A DNA stretch of 64,000 bases from JBPOFY01 sp051252415. GTDB taxonomy: Bacteria > Verrucomicrobiota > Verrucomicrobiia > Opitutales > Coraliomargaritaceae. Location of the stretch: the NCBI GenBank assembly GCA_051252415.1, contig JBPOGA010000013.1:43522-107521 (forward strand), read 5' to 3'. Made by a program: the position numbers and the translations under genes. This document shows positions 58,601 to 64,000 of this stretch, one piece after another (the stretch's first letter is position 1; each line of letters begins with the position of its first letter). The notes under the pieces were generated by a model. That model ran no database searches. It was not told where the DNA came from and saw only the letters and a list, made by a program, of their open reading frames with translations.

Positions 58601-58628
58601 TACTTTTCTGTGTTTTGAGATTTTCCAT
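52677..58628 (-). CDS. Giant secreted alginate-lyase-superfamily protein B with CBM6, LamG and B-repeats
   Basis: A 1983-residue exported protein. In order: leader (1-45; an alternative ATG at 58601 shortens it), a beta-rich autotransporter-strand-like domain (46-335, WNSGTYPTSSDIALLDS), an alginate-lyase-superfamily catalytic domain (341-770), CBM6/35 (about 792-925), LamG (about 930-1150), a B-repeat, CBM6, three tandem B-repeats, CBM6 (EAEDYDEGIEGYGYHD), a cadherin-like Ig domain (NNPPVFTADP...), and a C-terminal jelly-roll (WTQIDSNDFESGWGIWND). Lyase marks include DPARHGNQGLFAMRCVMSIG, SRDMAHGLAGIGIIATMSEM and YGYLDNRPLLGLEY. The catalytic part is clearly related to giant lyase A, but the N-terminal domains differ. 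AAGG lies a few bases before the 58628 ATG. It probably cleaves a uronic-acid polymer outside the inner membrane. Confidence 0.82.
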   Translation of the reverse strand: MENLKTQKSMKKNINRNCSTRGLFKSVMTGVALFLGMSSPQATAADINYSGVSGGEWATDTNWNSGTYPTSSDIALLDSTANLSIAAPNDIQGIRIGTSGIGRLQIGSPASLTANANASVTSIIGSGIGNLGYVQQEGGIVSINRLEVGSNSASGTYHIHSGSLTVIRESGGHSLFLARNGTGDGTFRISSGSFSTRGGVQLGSTAGGTGRFEVIGSHSGSIGIGSHGSVDGVWTQNAGSILSVRIDKTTQGVTPIFIDDYDDNGVGGDVVFESGALLDVDFTAAMLNGGTYTVMEWEGNVTDNGLQLAPSVDTNIWSFQVDSANKRLTVSAAGNPNSRNFVHPGLSHKLSDLDRMRDMVAAGIEPYASTFASLSTKGWAQHTYQPSSAAAELATNGGTANNNALRNDGVAAYYNALMWYITGDERHAEASIRIFTAWSGVQNIDGIPLDAGRHWRLIEAAEIIKSTYSGWAPADLQAFKDMLVYPGYSNTVEPTGNRSIYWRAYQGDPARHGNQGLFAMRCVMSIGVFLDNEIMYDRALRYLQGAPARADDIPYISGPSIADTQIATYEHFLEYNRTGEENTIADYGYNEVIHNYIYPNGQGQEFSRDMAHGLAGIGIIATMSEMAWSQGDDLYGYLDNRPLLGLEYFYRYNLSFVNSFPDQTTSWEPTVENGEFIQRRDQSGRWFSLKANPYLAQNVGPEYLLRGTFNDDPVYEMNIAHYRDRIGVDSDDTKWLERGLDLLIADQGFEGEGTPWDHPSWGGLTFRRVSPGDPIQGFVGDTPDYAMNTLPTTIEAENYDYFALDGQGRTYSDNSDTNSGLGYRLAESVDISTASEGGYAISDIESGEWVTYTISVPSSDNYNIILRYASTAPGGTVQMSFDGVDLTGAVSVPHGAPASSGASDWQDLVIATSVPLSQGVQQLRVNFGGASNVFDLNSFTFEAVQILPVADWSFDEGTGTAAVDSTGNGHNATVVNATWEASGFNSSLAYDGASAQVQLPGSAFSNIVNEVTVSFWAYGDASLPQDNSAFYAVNSTGGRILNVHLPWGNSIVYWDAGDSGYDRINKTATEAEFEGSWCHWVFTKNATTGIMKIYRNGIEWHSGTGKTKTMTTIASATIGSQTSGAYYTGSIDEVQIYDKELDANAVASLYASYGTPVDVPVYYALNYTAGLNGSISGSSSQTVSAGADGSTVTAVPDVGYQFVNWSDSSTTNPRTDTNVSADINVTANFQVVPNKNAFATIEGEDYNDQSGVSTQTCSEGGLNVQAIQNGDWAAYYNVDFGSGANEFQARVASDTAGGNIELRLGSPTGTLLGTCIVNGTNGWQTWTTVTTSISEVSGVHHLYLVFTGGSGYLFNLNWFSFADVSSTYTLTYNAGANGSISGTSPQVVNAGGNGSSVTAVADSGYSFVNWSDGSTANPRTDTNVTSDVTVTANFSTNSYTLTYTAGVNGSISGTSPQTVAQGGNGTAVTAVADTGYSFVNWSDGSTANPRTDTNVTSDVTVTATFAINSYTLTYTSDVNGSITGSSSQTVNHGANGSTVTAVPNVEYYFVDWSDSSTENPRTDLNVSGDITVTANFATPVAYNGPHAIPGLIEAEDYDEGIEGYGYHDTTAGNTGGAYRTDDVDVEVTGDSSGAFNVGYTAAGEWLEYIVQDVIPGDYLITLRAANDGAASNVRITIDGVELDTVSVPNTGGIQTYADITTGYAAVLTTTDPVVLSLEFLDGGINVNWIDITAAPVNNPPVFTADPISTSNATENAAYSDTIAGSATDADSDPLTYSKVSGPAWLSVAADGTLSGTPSAGDVGANVFTVAASDGFASDTATLNITVDAAVASWTQIDSNDFESGWGIWNDGGSDARRSSNDSAYANGTYCVRLRDDTSTSVMTTNNLTLSGYSELKVELSYICASMDNSSEDFWLQISTDGGSNFTTVEEWNESDEFVNDVRYNDSVTILGYSLNDQTQLRFRCDASGNSDWVYIDDVVISAK

Positions 58629-59452
58629 CCGCCTTCCAGTTGATTCACAACTGATGAAAACGGTTTATCGATTCGGCGCTGAGCTGCCGGTATACTTAAT
58701 TAACGCCAGCTAGGGCACCAATGCACTTATCGAACAGACAACAGTTTGCCCAAATGCAGCTTGCGCGGCAGACAGACAAACTAGGGGTAGTAGTTTGTAT
58801 CTCATATTTGGTATGACTTAGTATTGGAGGGCGTCAGAAATGACATCAAATACCACTAGATGGATCTGGTAAATCAGAACCAACGCATACGACTGCCCAC
58901 ACTAAAGTGGACATTAGGCAAAAGGCCTGTGCAGTCAGGGGGTAGACTTGATGCAAACACACCAAAACTCTGTCGGGGGGTAGTTATTTTTGTTTGGGGT
59001 AATTAATTGCTGAATGACAATTAGACCGCGTAGGAAACACGTTCGCGGCAGAAAATCGAGCTATATTTTGTTCAATCGAATAAATACGGCAAACAACGTA
59101 GACAAGGAGATACGCGAAGCACACCAGCAACTATCTAAAAGGTAAATCTACGACAAACATACCTCAGTCTAATTCTTACGCGGGGCAGTATCGCTTTCAA
59201 AAAATAAGATGTGACTCCCCTTTGATCGCACTTCCTAAATTAACTAGCTTCTCCTGACTGAAAGAAATAGGGGTTGCGAATAAGTGTGAGAACAAACTCG
59301 CAAGCACTGACAATTCTCCTCAAGGCTATTTTTATAATCCCAAGTGAACCAAGCATACTCTCATCTCCCTCAAAAACACTTCACTTCTCCTACTAATCGA
59401 TCACTTGAAGACATAACCGACAACACTCCACTAATTTAGAATACAATCAATT
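58629..59452. promoter_or_regulatory. Long divergent spacer between giant lyase B and the second sulfatase
   Basis: This 824-bp AT-rich region has no supported gene. Positions 58931-59026 resemble the segment upstream of lyase A (TTGATGCAAA, CAAAACTC, GGGGGTAGTTATT, TGACAATTAGAC), but here only the left half of the palindrome (TTGATGCA, 58949 on) is kept. It should hold promoters for both divergent genes. Confidence 0.5.
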
Positions 59453-61042
59453 ATGCGCATTATCCGTCAACGAGCCACAACACTCGGTCGCCGATTTTAT
59501 CCTGCCGCGCACGGTTTCTCGATACTGTGCGCCTGTCTCAGCCCTATCTCGGCAACTGCGATGGCTCATAATGCCCGCCCATTATCTGCCAGCCTTTCCA
59601 ACGAGCCCTCCCCGAACATTATTTACATCCTAGCTGACGATCTCGGCTATGGTGATGTCAGCTGCTTGAACCCCGTGCGTGGAAAAATCGCAACCCCTCG
59701 AATCGACCAACTCGCGCACGAGGGCATGACGTTTACTGATGCACATAGTAGCTCTTCAGTGTGCACACCGACTCGTTACAGCATTCTGACCGGGCGCTAC
59801 AATTGGCGCACGCATCTGCAAAAGCAGGTAATCATGGGCTTTGATGCACCGCTGATCACGACTGATCGTATGACGGTCGCAAGCTTCCTAAAAGAACAAG
59901 GCTACAACACCGCCTGCATCGGCAAATGGCACCTCGGACTGGGCTTACAAACCACCGACGGCGAGCCGATGAATACCGAAGGCATGACCAATACAGACTG
60001 GAAGGCACCGATTACGGGCGGCCCCGTTAACCTCGGCTTTGACACTTTCTGGGGCATCTCGTCCTCGCTGAATATTCCTCCCTATGTCTACATCGAAAAC
60101 GACCGCTTTGTGGCTGATGAAATTATAATGCATAAGGTCGGTCGCAAAGGACCGAAAGAAGTCAGCTTCGACGACCTACAGACACTGCCACTTATCACGC
60201 AAAAGACCATCGAGTATATCCAGCAACAAAAAGAGGAAACACCCTTCTTCGCCTACGTCTCCCTCACCTCGCCCCACACACCGCTCGTGCCGACCAGCGA
60301 GTGGAAAGGCAAAAGCGGCCTCGGCGACTACGGCGACTTCGTTATGCACACCGACGCCATCATCGGCGAGATTGTCGACGCTCTGGATGCGTCTGGTTTA
60401 GGTGAAAATACGATCGTCATCGTCACCAGTGACAACGGCACCTCGAAATGGTGCGACACCGATAAACTATTAGAACAAGCGCACTACTTCAGTGCGCAAT
60501 TTCGTGGCTCCAAAGGCGACCTCTGGGATGGCGGCCATCGCGTGCCATTCATCGTGCGTTGGCCAGCCAGTGTTAAGGCTGGCTCGGTTTCGGATCAGCT
60601 CATTTCCCTCAACGACTTGATCGCCACCTGTGCCGAGCTAACGAACACCCAACTGCCCGCAACTGCCGGCGAAGATAGCGTGAGCTTCCTCCCTGCACTA
60701 TCCGGTGAGCCCATCGTCTCTTCCCGTGAAGGCCTCATCCACCACTCTTTCAGTGGGCACTTCGCCTATCGTAAAGGTAAGTGGAAAATCCTGCTTGCCA
60801 AACGCTCCGGCGGTTGGACGTCCCCCACCGAAGCAGAAGCACCTGCTGACTCGCTAAAGGCTCAACTCTACGACATGGAAGCTGACCCCAGCGAAACCAA
60901 CAATCTCTACGCGTCACATCCCGAAGTTGCGATGCGCTTGCTTAAGCAGCTCACAAACGACGTCAGCCGTGGACGCAGCACCGCTGGACCAGATATGAAA
61001 AACGACGTCGAAGACATCGTGCTCTGGAAGAGCGGTCAATAA
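59453..61042 (+). CDS. Exported S1-family sulfatase
   Basis: A 529-residue arylsulfatase-A-like enzyme. An N-terminal leader (about 1-38, with core GFSILCACLSPISATAMA) marks export. The fold starts at PNIIYILADDLGYGDVS. The formylglycine site is C104-T-P-T-R in VCTPTRYSILTGRYNWR, and other S1 marks are CIGKWHLGLG, SPHTPLVP, TSDNGTS and LWDGGHRVPFIVRWP. The C-terminal LYDMEADPSETNNLY is also typical. It would remove sulfate from a saccharide outside the cytoplasm, in contrast to the leaderless sulfatase at 7516. It lies 31 bp before the next gene, and both are probably cotranscribed. The preferred sulfate ester cannot be stated from sequence. Confidence 0.92.
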   Translation: MRIIRQRATTLGRRFYPAAHGFSILCACLSPISATAMAHNARPLSASLSNEPSPNIIYILADDLGYGDVSCLNPVRGKIATPRIDQLAHEGMTFTDAHSSSSVCTPTRYSILTGRYNWRTHLQKQVIMGFDAPLITTDRMTVASFLKEQGYNTACIGKWHLGLGLQTTDGEPMNTEGMTNTDWKAPITGGPVNLGFDTFWGISSSLNIPPYVYIENDRFVADEIIMHKVGRKGPKEVSFDDLQTLPLITQKTIEYIQQQKEETPFFAYVSLTSPHTPLVPTSEWKGKSGLGDYGDFVMHTDAIIGEIVDALDASGLGENTIVIVTSDNGTSKWCDTDKLLEQAHYFSAQFRGSKGDLWDGGHRVPFIVRWPASVKAGSVSDQLISLNDLIATCAELTNTQLPATAGEDSVSFLPALSGEPIVSSREGLIHHSFSGHFAYRKGKWKILLAKRSGGWTSPTEAEAPADSLKAQLYDMEADPSETNNLYASHPEVAMRLLKQLTNDVSRGRSTAGPDMKNDVEDIVLWKSGQ

Positions 61043-61073
61043 TGACACCCTTTAAATTAACCCCCAGTATACA

Positions 61074-63395
61074 GTGAACAAAACCATATATAGCCTCAGC
61101 AGCTTACTGCTCGCACTCATCACCACGCCCGCAAATGCGCAGCACATCGACTCCATTCAATTTGGCAATCAACAGTCAGAAGAATCGCATGCCTTGAAAG
61201 CAGAGCACAGCGAGATCTTCGAAGGCGCACTCGGCTTACAAGCACGACGCTTGCTACCACGCGATGAAACGCACTGGCGCGGCGGCAATATGACTTTCGA
61301 AATGGCAGTCGATCCAGACAAGCCCAACTATATCACCACAAAATTTTGGGGTGGTTACTACGAAGCCGACAAAAAGCCAAATCGCCTGATGCTCTTCATC
61401 GACGGCAAGCAGGTCGGTCAACGCCACTTGGGCGAAATCGAGCAGTTAGACATCGCGAATACCAAGCCCCGCTTTATCGGACGTTTTTTCTACAAGACGA
61501 TGCCCCTGCCCTTTCACATAACTCAGGGCAAAAAGACGGTCAAACTAGCGATCGAAACACAAGGCAATGTGAATGGCTATGGAGGCAACAGTTTTGATTC
61601 CTTTCAATCTGACGTCGAAGTGCCATCACGAGGGATGTATCGAATCTACACGCATACGAACGCATACTTCACACCAGACCAAACAGAAACACAGGGCGTA
61701 GCCGTTGCCACCCCACCAATCCGCAGCACAAACGACGAAGCCACCATGGATCGAGTTAAGAAACGTATCAACGATACGCTGAAAGATCTCATGAAACGTG
61801 ACGACGGCAGGTATTCACAATACCAACTCACCTTCATGGCACGCGCCTATAATGAGCCATGGACGGATGCCTATCAGTCTAGAGAGCTCATTGAAAAAGT
61901 CGCCCAAGGCGTGGACTACCAGTATCGCGAATTCGCCGCGGGTAAAATCAACCTGCGCGGTTCAAGTTGGTGGGCCGGCATGGGGCTGACTGCCGACGCC
62001 GTTCGGATACTTAAAAACGAACTGGCTCCCTATCTCGGAAAAGATGTCACTGGTGACTCAATACGACGAGAAGATGCCTGGGAAAAGATGTTCGTCGACT
62101 GCCGTGATGATCGGATCGTCGCACGCCGCGCTTATACAAACCAATCTATGATTTTGGATACCTTTGGCATCTACTTATGTAACCGAGCACTCCAAGCCAT
62201 ACGTTCGCGCGAAGCTTGGCCGGAGAACAAGGCCATCACTGTGTTATATGAATCCGTCGGACTCGACACATGGAAAGGCTCTTGGACCTCGCCCAATGGT
62301 AGCCCCGAATTTCCTTATGGTAAGAACTACCGCATTTTCACAGAGGCGGGCCTCTCCAGAGAGCTAGGCTATGTCGGTGCCTACGGTGAAGTGATCGACT
62401 GGGCCTGCAAACTGTATGATGCCACACGCTCAACCTACGGAGGCGAAGGCGACCCCAAGATCAAAGAACGTCTCGGGAAGATTGCCAAAGCCCGCGCCTA
62501 CTTCCGCTATCAAGGTATCGATAAAGATGGTAACAGGGCCATGCGCCTTGAAAACAACATCGGCTGGAGAGATTGGAAATTCCCAGGTGATATCGTCTAC
62601 GACCAAGTCGCCAGCCGTGAGAGTATTCCTTTCGAAGCGGCCGTGTTTACGATGGATCCCGAATTGATCGGCTATGCGCAGCACATGCTGAGCGATAATC
62701 AGTATTTCCAAGCCCTCGAAAAGATCATGCAAGACGGTCGTATTCAAGCCACCGTCGCCCTACTCGGCGCGCCTCATACCTACGAGACCGTTCTCAAATA
62801 CCCCAAGCAGACGACTCGCTTACCGATGGCACTCGGACAGCCAGACTCGGTCTTTGCCGACCCTGGGACCGGTGCCGTCGCATTGAAAAACGGCGAAGAC
62901 ATCATCTACGTCTCGCTCTATTGGCGTGCGCGCTATGCCGTCAACTTCCTCGCCCGCATCCATCACATGACACCACTCATTGAACGCGATGCCACCGTCT
63001 GGCAGAAGATAGAGTTCAATGACAGTGGCGACGTATTTGAGGTTCCCGATATGCTCAACGCTCCTTTCAGCGGTAAACTGGAGCGTGACTATAGAGACGG
63101 AGGTCTCGGCCAAAACCTTGCGGAAGCAGGTATCAAACAACCCGTCGCTGTCGTGCCTAGTGGATTTGAGGGCTATGAGCTCGGCAAAGAAAATGCCTAC
63201 GCCGGCAAGGGGGACTTTTATCAGCTCGAATATGGCAACTATCTCTTCCTAATGAATTGCACTGAAGAGAAGACCTTCGACTTTGAGATTCCAGAGCATT
63301 TCATTGATGCCAAAGACCTCGTGTCGGGCTATACGCCGCAAATTCGCAACATTCGTATAACACCTCAGCAAACAGTGGTCTTTTACAAAAAATAA
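61074..63395 (+). CDS. Unrecognised 773-residue secreted protein, possible polysaccharide-active enzyme
   Basis: I cannot assign a family. It starts with GTG at 61074 and a clear leader (NKTIYSLSSLLLALITTPANAQ). An N-terminal beta-sandwich (about 25-190; GLQARRLLPRDETHWRGGNM, NRLMLFIDGKQVGQ) precedes a long helical region (about 220-560) with conserved-looking RGSSWWAGMGL, YTNQSMILDTFGIY and EFPYGKNYRIFTEAGLSRELGY, then a C-terminal beta domain (about 590-773). A beta-sandwich, helical toroid and beta-sandwich order is the general plan of several polysaccharide lyases and glycosidases. It is 31 bp after the exported sulfatase gene and likely in its operon, so a role on the desulfated product is plausible. 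There is no sign of truncation. Confidence 0.6.
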   Translation: MNKTIYSLSSLLLALITTPANAQHIDSIQFGNQQSEESHALKAEHSEIFEGALGLQARRLLPRDETHWRGGNMTFEMAVDPDKPNYITTKFWGGYYEADKKPNRLMLFIDGKQVGQRHLGEIEQLDIANTKPRFIGRFFYKTMPLPFHITQGKKTVKLAIETQGNVNGYGGNSFDSFQSDVEVPSRGMYRIYTHTNAYFTPDQTETQGVAVATPPIRSTNDEATMDRVKKRINDTLKDLMKRDDGRYSQYQLTFMARAYNEPWTDAYQSRELIEKVAQGVDYQYREFAAGKINLRGSSWWAGMGLTADAVRILKNELAPYLGKDVTGDSIRREDAWEKMFVDCRDDRIVARRAYTNQSMILDTFGIYLCNRALQAIRSREAWPENKAITVLYESVGLDTWKGSWTSPNGSPEFPYGKNYRIFTEAGLSRELGYVGAYGEVIDWACKLYDATRSTYGGEGDPKIKERLGKIAKARAYFRYQGIDKDGNRAMRLENNIGWRDWKFPGDIVYDQVASRESIPFEAAVFTMDPELIGYAQHMLSDNQYFQALEKIMQDGRIQATVALLGAPHTYETVLKYPKQTTRLPMALGQPDSVFADPGTGAVALKNGEDIIYVSLYWRARYAVNFLARIHHMTPLIERDATVWQKIEFNDSGDVFEVPDMLNAPFSGKLERDYRDGGLGQNLAEAGIKQPVAVVPSGFEGYELGKENAYAGKGDFYQLEYGNYLFLMNCTEEKTFDFEIPEHFIDAKDLVSGYTPQIRNIRITPQQTVVFYKK

Positions 63396-63405
63396 AAATA
63401 CCTTA

Positions 63406-64000
63406 CACCCGAATGGCGCTAACTTAATAAAATGTTCGGTAATAAGCTGGAGGGTTGCGTTCCGGCCTGGCCTGAGCCTGTCGAAGTGTCGCAACCGCTG
63501 GCAGTTCGAAGCATTTAGACGTTCCTGCGGCAATGACCATTCGACAGGCTCAGGTTAGAACGGAGCATTGCCCTCCAAATGAACTTATGAATATCACCTC
63601 AATAAAACCGATTAAGTCAGTGCCATTCCCCCGTTCACCCGAATGGCGCTAGCTTAAGAAAATGTTCGGTATTAAGCTGGAGGGTTGCGTTCCGGCCTGG
63701 CCTGAGCCTGTCGAAGTGTCGCAACCGCTGGCAGTTCGAAACATTTAGACGTTTCTGCGGCAATGACCATTCGACAGGCTCAGGTTAGAACGGAGCATTG
63801 CCCTCCAAATGAAATTATGAGTATCATCTCGATAAAACGATTCAGTCAGTGCCATTACTCTTTTCACCCGAATGGCGCTAACTTAATAAAATGTTCGGTA
63901 ATAAGCTGGAGGGTTGCGTTCCATCGCAACCGCTGGCAGTTCGAAACATTTAGACGTTTCTGCGGCAATGACCATTCGACAGGCTCAGGTTAGAACGGAG
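63406..64000. repeat. Three ~230-bp direct repeats containing long inverted arms, running off the window
   Basis: Units start at about 63406, 63636 and 63865 with CACCCGAATGGCGCT. Each contains GGAGGGTTGCGTTCCGG...CCTGAGCCTGTCGAA and, about 80 bp later, TTCGACAGGCTCAGG...GAACGGAGCATTGCCCTCC, an imperfect inverted pair about 37 bp long. The third unit lacks a ~25-bp part of the first arm and is cut by the window end. This accounts for the gap after 63395; no gene is visible. Confidence 0.88.

Overview
The window looks like a carbohydrate-utilisation island of a marine Verrucomicrobiota bacterium, most likely of the Opitutia/Puniceicoccales type. This is inferred, not proven. The signs are PEP-CTERM surface proteins, secreted proteins of up to about 2,000 residues with LamG/CBM6/B-repeat domains, the verrucomicrobial C-terminal signature (EEWR..FG...N.G.A.D), sulfatases, and no SusC/SusD-type genes anywhere in 64 kb. 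No rRNA, tRNA, CRISPR array or phage gene was recognised.

Layout. Positions 98-8928 (+ strand) hold a GH39 xylosidase-like gene, three paralogous secreted beta-helix proteins and an S1 sulfatase. They are interrupted by a REP-associated transposase (RAYT) with its own repeat array. Positions 8935-20370 (- strand) hold a fourth beta-helix protein inside a 1343-residue modular protein, a PEP-CTERM-like protein, and an operon of GH141, GH31 and a GPH-family sugar symporter. A divergent AraC regulator follows (20641-21543). Positions 21742-32096 (- strand) carry a small tethered protein, a ~2000-residue sugar-dehydrogenase/cytochrome fusion, a DUF1080 protein, a heparinase-I-like lyase with CBM6, and a LacI regulator. 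Positions 32416-45535 (+ strand) carry three GH95 enzymes, a PEP-CTERM protein, GH78 and GH36. Positions 45590-58628 hold two giant alginate-lyase-superfamily proteins on the - strand, separated by a decayed copy of the GH36 3' end. Positions 59453-63395 (+ strand) hold a second S1 sulfatase and an unrecognised 773-residue secreted protein. The window ends in 230-bp repeats.

How it may work together (inference). Predicted activities cover alpha-L-fucose or L-galactose (three GH95, GH141), xylose (GH39, GH31), rhamnose (GH78), galactose (GH36), uronic acids (three lyases) and sulfate (two S1 sulfatases). This fits a branched sulfated fucose-rich algal polysaccharide such as a xylo-glucurono-fucan. 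Giant exported lyases and beta-helix proteins would cut or bind the polymer outside the cytoplasm, exported GH95/GH78/GH141 would trim it, and the symporter plus leaderless GH39, GH31, GH36 and sulfatase would act on imported pieces. AraC and LacI regulators probably respond to released sugars.

The most unusual points are: the four-member beta-helix family sharing a GSxPYGxG...GKG core, which I cannot assign to a known catalytic family; the RAYT-plus-122-bp repeat array; a MITE-like insertion with an 8-bp target duplication inside a REP element; and evidence that the GH36/terminator/giant-lyase block was duplicated and one GH36 copy then decayed.
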